Shown piece after piece: positions 1 through 8,467 of a stretch of 64,000 nt of DNA. Position 1 is the first letter of the stretch. Each line of letters starts with the position of its first letter. The notes beneath the pieces are model-generated. The model was given only the letters and a program-made list of their open reading frames with translations. It made no database searches and was not told the DNA's origin. Origin of the DNA: Timonella corticicola (GTDB lineage: Bacteria; Actinomycetota; Actinomycetes; Actinomycetales; Cellulomonadaceae). The position numbers and the translations under genes are program-made. Location of the stretch: NCBI RefSeq assembly GCF_042683685.1, contig NZ_JBHUOP010000001.1, forward strand, positions 372,001-436,000, given 5' to 3'.

Positions 1-125
1 TCGAGTGCAGCATGCACACACTTGGTTGCGGTTTCGTTTTCAACCTGTGAACCGTGGGTGAGCCAGTTGCCGTAGATGAACTCCGAGATCTTGAGGCCGG
101 AGTTTCCGAGGTATTTGTATTGCAT
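1..125 (-). CDS. Aldo/keto reductase, N-terminal fragment (cut by window edge)
   Basis: Only the first 41 codons lie in the window; the gene runs off the left edge. The start ATG is at 123-125. The peptide begins MQYKYLGNSGLKISEFIYGN and continues with THGSQVENE, which is the first beta-strand region of NADPH-dependent aldo/keto reductases of the voltage-gated K+ channel beta-subunit subgroup. The NADPH site and catalytic Tyr lie outside the window, so substrate cannot be judged. It is too short to appear as a long ORF but the N-terminal signature is clear. Confidence 0.8.
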   Translation of the reverse strand, partial: MQYKYLGNSGLKISEFIYGNWLTHGSQVENETATKCVHAAL

Positions 126-166
126 GGTCTTTAGCCTATGCCACTACATCGAACTTGGGTTGAAAA

Positions 167-784
167 TCAGGCTGGGTATTCGCCGTGTTTCACCACTGGC
201 TTAGGAAGCCGTCCGCGACGGAACTGGAATGCACGGGTAACGGCGTACATCATAAGGCCGCGGGTGTTCAGAACCTGATCCCCAAACTTGTTCACTAGGC
301 GCTTCTTGAGTTGACGCCACAGGACGAACGCATCCACGACCGCGAGGATAACCGTGAGATACATGAGCACGAGGCCGACGATCGCAATCCACGGCGAGAG
401 GTTGGACAGCAACGTCATCACAAGGAATACGAGCGCTGCATACAGGAAGTATTCGCCGATGCCACGGCGAGCATCCACGAAATCACGAATGTAACGCTTG
501 ACTGGGCCGCGGTCGCGGTACGGCATATTTGCCTCGTCCCCGCTCTTGAGCGCAGCATATTCGACATCTCGAGCAGCGCGTTCCTTGACACGCTGAGCCT
601 TCGCGGCAGCGCGGCGATCAGACGGCACAAGCGGGCGACGCTTGGCGGCCTCCGCCTCTGCACGGCTCGGCGTGGGGCGGCCCTTACCACCGGACCTGTG
701 GTTGGCCTTGTCCAACGCCTCCTGAACGGATGAGGATTCGGTGATAGCTGGCTCGGGCTTCGATTGCTTCTTTGGGGAACTCAC
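167..784 (-). CDS. DUF3043 membrane protein
   Basis: Conserved actinobacterial membrane protein of unknown function (DUF3043). The first ~90 residues are hydrophilic, rich in Lys, Arg, Ala and Glu. Two membrane segments follow (YFLYAALVFLVMTLLSNL and WIAIVGLVLMYLTVILAVVD), then a basic C-terminus. The longest frame starts at an ATG at 790. A TAAGAT -10 box sits directly against that ATG (complement of 791-796), whereas a GTG two codons in (784) lies 6 bases from it, the leaderless spacing used by many genes here, so 784 is preferred (about 205 aa). The gene is divergent from the dipeptidase gene. Family assignment is confident; function is unknown. Confidence 0.82.
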   Translation of the reverse strand: MSSPKKQSKPEPAITESSSVQEALDKANHRSGGKGRPTPSRAEAEAAKRRPLVPSDRRAAAKAQRVKERAARDVEYAALKSGDEANMPYRDRGPVKRYIRDFVDARRGIGEYFLYAALVFLVMTLLSNLSPWIAIVGLVLMYLTVILAVVDAFVLWRQLKKRLVNKFGDQVLNTRGLMMYAVTRAFQFRRGRLPKPVVKHGEYPA

Positions 785-790
785 CCCCAT

Positions 791-796
791 ATCTTA
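791..796 (-). promoter_or_regulatory. -10 box of DUF3043 gene
   Basis: The complement reads TAAGAT and ends 6 bases before the GTG at 784, fitting a leaderless transcript. No clear -35 element is seen. Confidence 0.45.
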
Positions 797-906
797 TGTG
801 AGCGGGCACGGCTAAACGAATCTCACCTTTCAATGAAGTCACGCTCATCGCGAACATAGCGAGGGGACTGCCTTCACAGGAACTGAGTTGGGTGTGTGGC
901 ACGGAG

Positions 907-912
907 TAATCT
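907..912 (+). promoter_or_regulatory. -10 box of dipeptidase gene
   Basis: TAATCT lies 6 bases before the GTG at 919 and 3 bases before the alternative GTG at 916. No Shine-Dalgarno sequence fits between, so translation is probably leaderless. Confidence 0.45.
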
Positions 913-915
913 GGT

Positions 916-2262
916 GTGGTGAGCCAAAAGCAACAGTATGAAACCAAAGTCCAAGAACTCTTTCCAGCCCTGCGTGCAGATCTCGAAAACCTCGTGCGAA
1001 TCCCTAGCGTCTCGGCGGATGCCTTCGATCAGGAACATGTCGCACGTAGCGCCGAGGCCGTAGCAGGTCTGTTGCGCGCCGAAGGGATTGACGATGTCCG
1101 GGTCGTGACGGCCGGGCAGAGCCGTCCGGCGGTCATCGCACGTATTCCAGCGCCGCAGGGACAGCCAACCGTGCTGCTGTACGCGCACCACGATGTGCAG
1201 CCTCCCGGGGACTCGGCTACGTGGGAGACCGATCCATTCGAGCCAACAGAGCGCAATGGTCGTCTGTACGGTCGCGGTGCAGCGGACGACAAGGCTGGAA
1301 TCATTGCGCACCTCGGCGCGCTCCGGACGCTCGGCTCCGACCTGGGCGTTGGTGTGACCCTGTTCATTGAGGGCGAAGAGGAGATTGGTTCTCCGTACTT
1401 CACTCAGTTCCTGACCGAGTTCCGCGACGAACTTCGCGCGGACGCAATCGTGGTCGCTGACTCCGCCAACTGGAAGGTCGGCGTGCCAGCACTGACCACA
1501 TCGCTGCGGGGCCTCGTAGATTGCGTGGTTGACGTTGAGGTGACAACTCACGCCGTCCACTCCGGCATGTTTGGTGGACCGGTTCTCGACTCGTTGACCC
1601 TGCTGTCACGTCTGATCGCCACTCTGCACAACGATGAGGGCGATGTTGCGGTTGCGGGTCTAACCCACGCCGCGCAGCCCAGCGTTGACTACGATGAGGT
1701 TGATTTTCGTGCTGACGCCGGTGTGCTTCCAGACTTCCAACTCGCTGGTACCGGCCCGATCACCGCTCGTTTATGGACCAAACCGGCTATTTCGATCATC
1801 GGTATCGATGCGCCAACCGTAGCGCTGTCGTCGAACACGATTCAACCTAAGGCGAGCGCCAAGATCTCCATGCGTATCGCCCCGGGACAAGACCCGGATG
1901 CGGCGCTCGTGGCATTGCGGGACCACCTAGAGGGCCATGCGCCATTCGGTGCGAAGGTCACGGTGCATGATGGTGAGGTCGGCAAGCCGTTCTTGGCACC
2001 GGAAGACACCCCAGCTATGGTGGCTGCCCGTAACGCGTTCGAACAGGCGTGGGGTGTTGAGCCGGTGGACACCGGAATCGGTGGCTCCATCCCATTTATT
2101 GCGGACCTACTTGAGGTCTACCCGGATGCCGAAATCCTCGTCACCGGTGTTGAAGACCCAGACTCGCGTGCACATGGAGCGAACGAGTCCGTTGACCTTG
2201 CAGAGTTGCAGAAGGTTGTCCTGGCTGAAGCTCTCCTGCTCGCGGGCCTCAAACGTGACTAA
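916..2262 (+). CDS. M20 family dipeptidase / metallopeptidase
   Basis: Zinc-dependent exopeptidase of the M20 (ArgE/DapE/CPG2) family, probably a cytosolic dipeptidase; there is no signal peptide. Of 448 residues, HHDVQP (91-96) supplies the first metal His and the catalytic Asp. GRGAADDKAG (119-128) holds the bridging Asp. EGEEEIG (152-158) holds the general-base Glu and a metal Glu. The middle third (about 190-310) fits the dimerisation lid. The start is one of two successive GTG codons (916 or 919); the -10 spacing slightly favours 919. Substrate cannot be read from sequence. It ends in a bidirectional terminator shared with the facing thioesterase gene. Confidence 0.9.
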   Translation: MVSQKQQYETKVQELFPALRADLENLVRIPSVSADAFDQEHVARSAEAVAGLLRAEGIDDVRVVTAGQSRPAVIARIPAPQGQPTVLLYAHHDVQPPGDSATWETDPFEPTERNGRLYGRGAADDKAGIIAHLGALRTLGSDLGVGVTLFIEGEEEIGSPYFTQFLTEFRDELRADAIVVADSANWKVGVPALTTSLRGLVDCVVDVEVTTHAVHSGMFGGPVLDSLTLLSRLIATLHNDEGDVAVAGLTHAAQPSVDYDEVDFRADAGVLPDFQLAGTGPITARLWTKPAISIIGIDAPTVALSSNTIQPKASAKISMRIAPGQDPDAALVALRDHLEGHAPFGAKVTVHDGEVGKPFLAPEDTPAMVAARNAFEQAWGVEPVDTGIGGSIPFIADLLEVYPDAEILVTGVEDPDSRAHGANESVDLAELQKVVLAEALLLAGLKRD

Positions 2263-2284
2263 GTAACTACAGCGTTCGAAAAGA

Positions 2285-2322
2285 AAGAGCGACGGCACCC
2301 ATCACCGGGTACCGTCGCTCTT
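2285..2322. terminator. Bidirectional terminator, dipeptidase / thioesterase
   Basis: A 16-bp stem with one mismatch (2285-2300 pairing with 2307-2322), a 6-base loop, an A-rich 5' flank and a T-run after it. It lies between two convergent genes and can serve both. Confidence 0.85.
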
Positions 2323-2335
2323 TTGAGTTGTGGAA

Positions 2336-2869
2336 CTAGTTCTTCTCGCGAAACAGGACGCCAGCGGCATCCGCCCACAACCTCATATCGTCAGCTAGCG
2401 GGGGAGAATCCATCGTGGAGCCGAGCGCCTCGAGTACCTGCGCAGGAGAGGGCTTCGGCCCCTTACGGGCGAGGAACCGCGCTGCGATCCAGGCTTCGGT
2501 GTAGACCACATCGTCGCGTTTGATGACCTGCGAGACGTAGCAGATGCGCTGATCCCAGCCAACAACTCGCGTTTCGATGTGAGCTTTCTGCCCAAGTCTC
2601 AACGATGCCCTGTATTTGACGGAGGAGGCGGCAACGACTGGGTACCAGCCGAGTGTGTTCAGGGTCTTCATCCCACCCATGTCCGCGATCATGTTTGACC
2701 GGGCGGCGTCCATCATCGCCAAGTACTTGGAGTTGTTGACGTGCATGTAGATGTCGATGTCACCAAGGCGTGCACGCACATTGGTGATTGAGATGTCTAG
2801 AACGCCGAATCCGGGGATTGGTTTGCGGGGGAGATATGTTGCGAGGGCGAGATCAATGTTGCGGGTCAC
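2336..2869 (-). CDS. Acyl-CoA thioesterase, hotdog fold (4HBT_2 / THEM6-like)
   Basis: Hotdog-fold thioesterase of about 177 residues. The signature is RARLGDIDIYMHVNNSKYL near residue 35, where the Asp and the HVNN segment match the active-site region of 4-hydroxybenzoyl-CoA-type thioesterases, followed by the strand VKYRASLRLGQ. The open frame extends upstream into nadA, but the GTG at 2869 lies 14 bases after the nadA stop and gives the family's usual length; no other good start exists. It is probably co-transcribed with nadA. The physiological acyl-CoA is unknown. Confidence 0.82.
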   Translation of the reverse strand: MTRNIDLALATYLPRKPIPGFGVLDISITNVRARLGDIDIYMHVNNSKYLAMMDAARSNMIADMGGMKTLNTLGWYPVVAASSVKYRASLRLGQKAHIETRVVGWDQRICYVSQVIKRDDVVYTEAWIAARFLARKGPKPSPAQVLEALGSTMDSPPLADDMRLWADAAGVLFREKN

Positions 2870-2882
2870 GCGTATTAGGTTA

Positions 2883-4085
2883 TTACAGCCCTGGCAGTGC
2901 CAGCATCTGGTCGAGGGCGACTCGTGCCCAGTGGGCGTCGTCCTCATCCACGACGATCTGGTTGATTTCCTGTCCTGCCACGAGGGATTCCATCGCCCAC
3001 ACGAGGTGCGGGAGGTCAATCCGGTTCATGGTGGAGCAGAAGCACACGGTGTCATCGAGGAAGTGGATGTTCTTGTCGCTGTGCGCGTTTGCGAGACGGC
3101 GCACGAGGTTGAGTTCGGTTCCGATCGCCCACGAGGATCCTGGCTCGGCTGCTTCCAGCGTCTTGATGATGTACTCGGTTGACCCAACGTAGTCGGATGC
3201 AGCGATGACCTCGTGCTTGCACTCGGGGTGAGACAAAATGTTTACGCCTGGAACGGCGGCGCGCATGTCCTCGATGTTCTTGAGCGAGAAACGCCCGTGT
3301 ACGGAGCAGTGTCCACGCCACAGGATCATGCGGGCACGGTTGAGTTCCTCCTGGGTGAGTCCGCCGTTTGGCTTGCGTGGATCGTAGACCACGCAGTCGT
3401 CGAGCGAGAGACCCAGTTTCAGCACGGCGGTGTTGCGGCCGAGGTGCTGGTCTGGCAGGAAGAGGACCTTTCCGGTGCCTTCGACTCCGCCGACCTGATC
3501 GAACGCCCAGCGTAGGGCGACCTCGGCGTTGGATGACGTGCACACGGTTCCGCCGTGGCGACCGGTGAAGGCCTTGATTGCGGCGGTCGAGTTCATGTAG
3601 GTCACGGGGATCGTCTGCTCGGCGATTCCGGCGGCCACAAGGTCGTCCCATGCATCCTCAACCTGGTTGATCGCTGCCATGTCCGCCATCGAGCAACCGG
3701 CAGCGAGGTCGGGAAGGATGACCTTCTGGAAGTCTGAGGTGAGGATGTCCGCGCTTTCCGCCATGAAGTGCACGCCACAGAAGATGATGTATTCAGCCTC
3801 GGGGCGGGCGGCCGCCTCGCGGGCAAGCTTGAAGGAGTCACCGGTCACATCGGCGAAATCGATGACCTCGTCGCGCTGATAGTGGTGACCAAGGATGAAG
3901 GCGCGGTCGCCGAGGGCAGCGCGGGCCACGCGAGCGCGTTCGACCAGGTCGGGATCACTCGCTGCGGGCAGGCCACCGGCGCACTCAACGCCGCGTTCGG
4001 AAACGAGGTCGCGGTTCTGCCCCAGGAGGAGCAGGGCGGGCGACTTGGTGGGCTCTTGGAACGTGGTGCCTAGCAATGTACTCAC
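2883..4085 (-). CDS. nadA: Quinolinate synthase A
   Basis: Condenses iminoaspartate with dihydroxyacetone phosphate to quinolinate in de novo NAD synthesis. From the GTG at 4085 the protein is 400 aa. The likely 4Fe-4S ligands are C103 (FCGVHFMAES), C260 (WRGHCSVHGRF) and one Cys of CFC at 348-350, the arrangement of the long Bacillus-type NadA. HHYQRDEV near 67 is the substrate-binding start of domain 1. GSTEYI (301-306) and HPECKHEV are also family motifs. The frame could extend to 4145, but those extra 20 residues do not resemble the family. No nadB or nadC is adjacent; a thioesterase gene follows. Confidence 0.93.
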   Translation of the reverse strand: MSTLLGTTFQEPTKSPALLLLGQNRDLVSERGVECAGGLPAASDPDLVERARVARAALGDRAFILGHHYQRDEVIDFADVTGDSFKLAREAAARPEAEYIIFCGVHFMAESADILTSDFQKVILPDLAAGCSMADMAAINQVEDAWDDLVAAGIAEQTIPVTYMNSTAAIKAFTGRHGGTVCTSSNAEVALRWAFDQVGGVEGTGKVLFLPDQHLGRNTAVLKLGLSLDDCVVYDPRKPNGGLTQEELNRARMILWRGHCSVHGRFSLKNIEDMRAAVPGVNILSHPECKHEVIAASDYVGSTEYIIKTLEAAEPGSSWAIGTELNLVRRLANAHSDKNIHFLDDTVCFCSTMNRIDLPHLVWAMESLVAGQEINQIVVDEDDAHWARVALDQMLALPGL

Positions 4086-4171
4086 CCAACCATCATCCCA
4101 TATGTGGACTAGGACCCGATAAGCGGATGGGCGCAGTTGCATCACGATTCCGCAGGGCGTGAGCCGAGGCG

Positions 4172-4177
4172 TTATGG
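4172..4177 (+). promoter_or_regulatory. -10 box of glycerate kinase gene
   Basis: TATGGT lies 8 bases before the ATG at 4186. This supports that start over the upstream in-frame ATG at 4174, which lies inside the box. Confidence 0.4.
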
Positions 4178-4185
4178 TTTTTCAC

Positions 4186-5229
4186 ATGCGGGTTCTCATC
4201 ATCGCCGACGAACCAGTCGACCAGTCGGGGCAGTTTGTCACCTCTCAACTCGTTTCCTCGTGGCAGGATGCCGCCCTGCACACCCAAGTGTTCGGGCTTC
4301 CGTTTGCCTCTGACACTGCGGCTGTGCGTGCCGTGTGGCAGCATCACGCCGCGACGCGTGGCGGCTTCACTCAGACCGCGTTGGTGATCGCCTACCCGGG
4401 GATGTCGCGCTGGCAGACCTTGCTTGCCGACGAGTTGGTCACGGCGGTGCGCTCGGGTTGCTCTCGGGTTGTGGTCGCGTTACCGCGGTATGCCTATCCC
4501 GACAGCGGGGCAGGGTTGCTGTCAAAGCTGATTGACCGGATCGGTGCGATGGTGTTGCCTGCCAGCGAAATACTCGCGGACCCCGAACTCTACGATTCGT
4601 CTGTATATGCCGTGGCTGAGTTCCTGGCGGATATGGACGTGATCGTGACCTACACCGAGAACGTTCCGTTGACGGGCATGCATGGCATGTCGGGCACGGC
4701 CGCTCTGCTGGGCGACCTTGAGAGCAGCGAAGCGCAAGAGCGCGAGCGCATCAACTCATCGTTGTTGTTCGGGTTGGGGAAGATAGGGCAGCCGTTACAT
4801 ACCCATGAACCGTCGCTACTGGTTGGCGGTGCACCCTCAACCGAGAACTACAAAGGCCTCGCACGACACGATGCCGCAGGAGCGGCAGGCGGTGCAGGCT
4901 TCGCGTTGCTCGCGGCTGGAGCCCGAGCGCTGCCGCTCAGCCGCGTCCTGGCCGCACAGTTCGACCTACCGCAACACGTCGCCGCCAGCGACCTTGTCGT
5001 CGTCAATCAGGAAGTCCTCGACGGACGTACCCACGCAAACTCGACCCTCGGCATTGCAACGGAACTGGCAGCGCAGCATGCGCTGCCAGTCGTCGCGATC
5101 ACTCGGGAACAGATCATGAGCACTCGCGAACTCGCCGCCGCAGGTATCTCCGGCAGTTACGTGTGCGACGACACTCAACTCAACGAAACCGCCGCACGGC
5201 TGGCCATATCGTGGACACCCAACCGCTGA
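4186..5229 (+). CDS. Glycerate kinase
   Basis: Glycerate kinase of the GckA/GlxK (GK-I) type, phosphorylating D-glycerate with ATP. The 347-aa protein begins MRVLIIADEPVD. The strongest family motifs are NYKGLARHDAAGAAGGAGFAL near residue 220 (family consensus GAGAAGGLG) and VVNQEVLDGRTHANSTLGI near 280 (family G.lD.Qt..Gk...). The family motif normally shows D-Q-T in that last segment; here it is N-Q-E-V-L-D, a divergent form common in actinobacterial members. The start was chosen by the -10 box at 4172. It stands alone between nadA and the iron-sulfur gene. Confidence 0.75.
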   Translation: MRVLIIADEPVDQSGQFVTSQLVSSWQDAALHTQVFGLPFASDTAAVRAVWQHHAATRGGFTQTALVIAYPGMSRWQTLLADELVTAVRSGCSRVVVALPRYAYPDSGAGLLSKLIDRIGAMVLPASEILADPELYDSSVYAVAEFLADMDVIVTYTENVPLTGMHGMSGTAALLGDLESSEAQERERINSSLLFGLGKIGQPLHTHEPSLLVGGAPSTENYKGLARHDAAGAAGGAGFALLAAGARALPLSRVLAAQFDLPQHVAASDLVVVNQEVLDGRTHANSTLGIATELAAQHALPVVAITREQIMSTRELAAAGISGSYVCDDTQLNETAARLAISWTPNR

Positions 5230-5411
5230 AACGGTGATATACCTCGCTTAGTATCCAGAGAAGGCCTCAACCGCACTACAATGTTTCTCGACGCAGGAAT
5301 AACCGCGCCCGCTGTGAAGTTGGAACCTAATGTATTGAACGACACATCGGTGATATGGGTAAACCACGCGGAACTGCATCCGACCTTTTCGCAAGCACAA
5401 CGGAGAAAAAG

Positions 5412-5762
5412 ATGAGCGAAACGACTGACATCGCAACACACGGCGTGCTGCTGACCGACTTTGCTGCTGGCAAGATCAAGAGCCTCCTCGAGCAGGAGGG
5501 TCGCGATGACCTCCGTCTTCGTGTTGCAGTTCAGCCAGGTGGTTGCTCCGGACTGATCTACCAGCTCTACTTCGACGAGCGTCTGCTCGATGGTGACCAC
5601 GTACGCGACTTCGATGGCGTTGAGGTGGTCGTGGACAAGATGAGCGTTCCCTACCTCGAGGGCGCGACCATCGACTTTGCCGACACGATCGAGAAGCAGG
5701 GCTTCACAATCGACAACCCGAACGCAGGCGAAGGCTGCGCGTGCGGTGGTTCGTTCGCCTGA
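5412..5762 (+). CDS. erpA: Iron-sulfur cluster insertion protein, ErpA/IscA (HesB) family
   Basis: A-type carrier that passes Fe-S clusters to apoproteins. The 116-aa protein has the three conserved ligand cysteines: C45 in QPGGCSGLIYQL, and C109 and C111 in GCACGGSFA at the C-terminus. The open frame extends upstream to 5355, but the ATG at 5412 follows a purine-rich ribosome site (ggagaaaaag) and matches the usual start MSETT. It lies beside tusA and a cysteine-desulfurase-like gene and upstream of the respiratory genes, whose Rieske protein needs such clusters. erpA versus sufA-type naming is by family only. Confidence 0.9.
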   Translation: MSETTDIATHGVLLTDFAAGKIKSLLEQEGRDDLRLRVAVQPGGCSGLIYQLYFDERLLDGDHVRDFDGVEVVVDKMSVPYLEGATIDFADTIEKQGFTIDNPNAGEGCACGGSFA

Positions 5763-5780
5763 TCGAATCCCCAAAAGCAT

Positions 5781-5814
5781 GTGGGCTGCTCTCAGATCTC
5801 TGGGAGCAGCCCAC
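5781..5814. terminator. Bidirectional terminator after erpA
   Basis: A 15-bp stem (5781-5795 with 5800-5814, one wobble) followed by a T-run on the plus strand and an A-run before it. It sits between convergent erpA and tusA. Confidence 0.85.
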
Positions 5815-5822
5815 TTTTGTTT

Positions 5823-6059
5823 TCAGGTACGTGTGATGGTCACCGTGTAACGGACGCTCCACGGATCATCCGTGAACACCGGGTCGGAGCACCTGTGTCC
5901 CTTCATGCGGGCCCATGAGACGATGTCGTACTCGGCTGCTGGGTCCGACGAGACGATGTCGATGTCATCGCCCGGCTGTAGCGTGGCCGCCATTTTGGCC
6001 ATCTTGATGATCGGTATGGGACAGCGCAGCCCGATCGTGTCGAGGACGTGGGTGGTCAT
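5823..6059 (-). CDS. TusA-family sulfur carrier protein
   Basis: Small sulfurtransferase of the TusA/SirA/YeeD fold, 78 aa. The active Cys is C13 in IGLRCPIPIIKM, the CPxP motif that carries a persulfide. Its start ATG overlaps the stop codon of the upstream cysteine-desulfurase-like gene by 4 bases, so the two are translationally coupled and probably form a sulfur-relay pair. The acceptor pathway (tRNA thiolation, molybdopterin or another) cannot be told from this window. Confidence 0.88.
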   Translation of the reverse strand: MTTHVLDTIGLRCPIPIIKMAKMAATLQPGDDIDIVSSDPAAEYDIVSWARMKGHRCSDPVFTDDPWSVRYTVTITRT

Positions 6060-7249
6060 AGATCCTCCGCTCCCATGAGAGAGCGCACCGAACGTACCGC
6101 GCGGGGGAGTACCTCAATAAAACGGTCCACGTCCTGTTGCGTGACGTCCCAATCGAGCGCTACCCGGACATTGCCGTGCGTCAGCACGCCCATCGCAGCC
6201 AGCACGTGGCTTGGATTCAGGGTGGCTGAGGTGCACGCGGAACCGGAACCGACCGCGAAACCGTGCTTGTCGAGTTCCGATGTGATTGCTTCACCGTCCA
6301 CGTACAGGAACGAGAACGTTGCGAGATGCGGGAGCCTATCATGCGGGTCACCCACGACCTCAGCATCTGGGATGTGCGCTGCCGCTGCTCGGATCTGGTC
6401 GATCCATGCCCGGTGTTGGTTGGCGCGGACCTGCCGTAGCCGTTCAGTCTCCGAGAGCGTCACTGCCGCCGCAAACAGTGCCGGCAGGCTCGCGCCGCCG
6501 GGAAACCAAGCATCCTGATCTTCTGGCCAGGTGCGACGTGTACGTGTGCGTGGCTTGAGTGCGAGGATGCCGATGCCTGAACCCGCACCCCAATCTGCTG
6601 GATTGGCCACGAGAGCATCCCAATCGGTGCGCGCTGGGGCAGCAATGTGACCGATGGACGCCGAGGCATCCACGAGCAGGGGAACCTGAGCTGTGCGGGC
6701 AAGCTCCGCGATTTCACCAACGGGTTGAATGGTACCCACCTCATGGTTCGCCTGTTGGAGAGCCGCGAACGCGGTCGGTTGTTCCTTGAGAGCGTGCGCG
6801 AAGCCATCCACCTCCACACGTCCCCGTGAATCGACCTCAATGAGCGTGTGCTCCCCATGGAACATCGTCGCGTTGATGAGAGCGGAACGTTCAACCGCAC
6901 CCATAACCGTCATGTTCGAGACACGCGCCCGACCCGCACAGAGTGCAGCGACGGCAGTGTGTAGAGCGGATGTTGCCGAGGGGGCGACATGGATCTCATC
7001 GGTACGCGCTCCGAGCACCGCTGCAATCGTCTCGCGAGACGCATCGAACAGAGAACGGGCCCTGCGACCTTCCGTATGCAGTCGACGGTGATCCGCCCAA
7101 CCGTCCTCAAGCGCCTGCAGGTAGGCAGAACGTCCCAATTCAGAGATGCGCGCGTTTCCCCCCGCATCGAAGTTTGCACGCGCCGCAATGGTCTCAGAGT
7201 GCGAGCCATGAGTGGACGAGTCTGCGTTATCGAACACGGAGGGAGTCAT
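6056..7249 (-). CDS. Cysteine-desulfurase-like protein lacking the PLP lysine (aminotransferase class V fold)
   Basis: Class V aminotransferase fold of the NifS/IscS group, 397 aa. ANHEVGTIQP (about residue 168) matches the NHE(V/I)G cofactor motif. The C-terminal loop GSGSACTSATLNPSHVL keeps the persulfide-forming Cys. The segment that normally reads S-x-H-K-x-x-G-P-K-G, where Lys forms the Schiff base with PLP, reads ANPADWGAGSGIGIL here, with Asp at the lysine position. The usual D-A-x-Q-x-x-G motif is DASASIG. It is coupled to tusA. It may be a pseudoenzyme or a persulfide acceptor rather than an active desulfurase. Start ATG follows AAGGAAAG. Confidence 0.8.
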   Translation of the reverse strand: MTPSVFDNADSSTHGSHSETIAARANFDAGGNARISELGRSAYLQALEDGWADHRRLHTEGRRARSLFDASRETIAAVLGARTDEIHVAPSATSALHTAVAALCAGRARVSNMTVMGAVERSALINATMFHGEHTLIEVDSRGRVEVDGFAHALKEQPTAFAALQQANHEVGTIQPVGEIAELARTAQVPLLVDASASIGHIAAPARTDWDALVANPADWGAGSGIGILALKPRTRTRRTWPEDQDAWFPGGASLPALFAAAVTLSETERLRQVRANQHRAWIDQIRAAAAHIPDAEVVGDPHDRLPHLATFSFLYVDGEAITSELDKHGFAVGSGSACTSATLNPSHVLAAMGVLTHGNVRVALDWDVTQQDVDRFIEVLPRAVRSVRSLMGAEDL

Positions 7250-7339
7250 GCTGGTTTTCTTTCCTTATGCGGTCTCAGGAGGCCTGTCGGCCGAAGGGCC
7301 AACGCGTTGTCCACATGGTGAACCGTAGGTTTCGTGCGA

Positions 7340-7357
7340 CTTCACAATAAAGTGAAG
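7340..7357. repeat. Palindrome upstream of ctaC (CTTCAC-N6-GTGAAG)
   Basis: A perfect 6-bp inverted repeat with an AT-rich 6-base centre. It lies about 90 bases before the desulfurase-like gene and 200 bases before ctaC, in the divergent control region 7250-7555. It looks like a regulator operator, but none can be named. Confidence 0.4.
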
Positions 7358-7555
7358 ATTCGGGAGAGACAGTCAGAACATCCACCGGATAATGACACCT
7401 CGGTGGAATCTGTGGCGAACTTTGTCCCTTGCGGTAATTCTCACACGGAAACCGGGGGTTTGATTGTTCCACTAGCGTGTTTGCACGATACGCTAACACT
7501 GTCGAGGACGAAGGTCCCGTGTTGACCCGCCCAGGCGACGGCACAGGGACGTGAA

Positions 7556-8467
7556 GTGAAAGGCCCCCCTTTGCGCTCGCAAAATAATAAAAGCAGTGCT
7601 CGCATGAAAGGCTTGTTGCTAGGTGCAACAGGCCTTCTCGTGCTGACAGTCTCAGGGTGTTCCCCCGAGGCGCAGCGTGGCTGGATGCCAGGCTACGAAG
7701 ACGGCCCCGTCACCAACATGACCGAACGCATCACCAACCTCTGGGTTGGTTCATGGATTGCGGCGCTCATCGTTGGTGTACTCGTATGGGGCCTGACAAT
7801 CTGGTGTGTCGTCGTATACCGGAAGCGTAAGGGCGACAACAAGTTGCCAGTGCAAACCCGATACCACCTGCCACTCGAGATCCTTTATACGGTGGTTCCC
7901 ATCGTCATGGTCGGCGTGCTGTTCTTCTACACGCAACGCGACATGGCCGCAATCCGTGCCACCGACGCCACCCCAGACATCAGCATCGAGGTCTACGGTA
8001 AGCAATGGAGCTGGGACTTCAACTACCTGGACGATGACGTCTACTTCTCGGGCACTCACGTGGCCAACGTCGGTGAGCTTGAGGGCAGCCTCGGAGAACG
8101 CGGCACCCATGAATCGCTCCCAACCCTGTACCTACCGGTCAACAAGACCGTTGAGTTCACCCTTGTCTCACGCGACGTGAACCACTCGTTCTGGATCCCC
8201 GCGTTCCTGGACAAGATGGACATGATTCCGGGCCGCTCCAATACCTGGCAGGTCATCCCACTGCGCGAGGGATACTACGCCGGAAAGTGCGCGGAACTGT
8301 GCGGTGAATACCACTCCGGAATGCTCTTCCAGGTCGCTGTCGTCAGCGAGGAAGAGTACGAGGCAAAGATGGACGAACTGCGCGAGCAGGGCAACGTTGG
8401 TCGCCTCGGGGAAGAACTCAACCGTTACAAGCACTATGACGCACAATCTGAGGGGAGTGAGCACTGA
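7556..8467 (+). CDS. ctaC: Cytochrome c oxidase subunit II (aa3 type)
   Basis: Carries the dinuclear CuA centre that takes electrons from the bc1 complex's cytochrome c domain. The 303-aa precursor has a lipobox LTVSGC (lipid-attached C35) and two membrane helices (about 66-90 and 107-127). The periplasmic cupredoxin domain has CuA ligands H210, C245, E247, C249, H253 and M256 in the motif CAELCGEYHSGM. WSWDFNY (151-157) is the conserved aromatic electron-entry patch. GTG start with a purine-rich site before it. Its stop overlaps the ctaD start (TGATG), so ctaC-ctaD-ctaF form an operon. Confidence 0.96.
   Translation: MKGPPLRSQNNKSSARMKGLLLGATGLLVLTVSGCSPEAQRGWMPGYEDGPVTNMTERITNLWVGSWIAALIVGVLVWGLTIWCVVVYRKRKGDNKLPVQTRYHLPLEILYTVVPIVMVGVLFFYTQRDMAAIRATDATPDISIEVYGKQWSWDFNYLDDDVYFSGTHVANVGELEGSLGERGTHESLPTLYLPVNKTVEFTLVSRDVNHSFWIPAFLDKMDMIPGRSNTWQVIPLREGYYAGKCAELCGEYHSGMLFQVAVVSEEEYEAKMDELREQGNVGRLGEELNRYKHYDAQSEGSEH

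Noticed and set aside
874..1560. 228-codon open frame opposite the dipeptidase gene
   Set aside because: Shadow of the M20 dipeptidase; no motifs.
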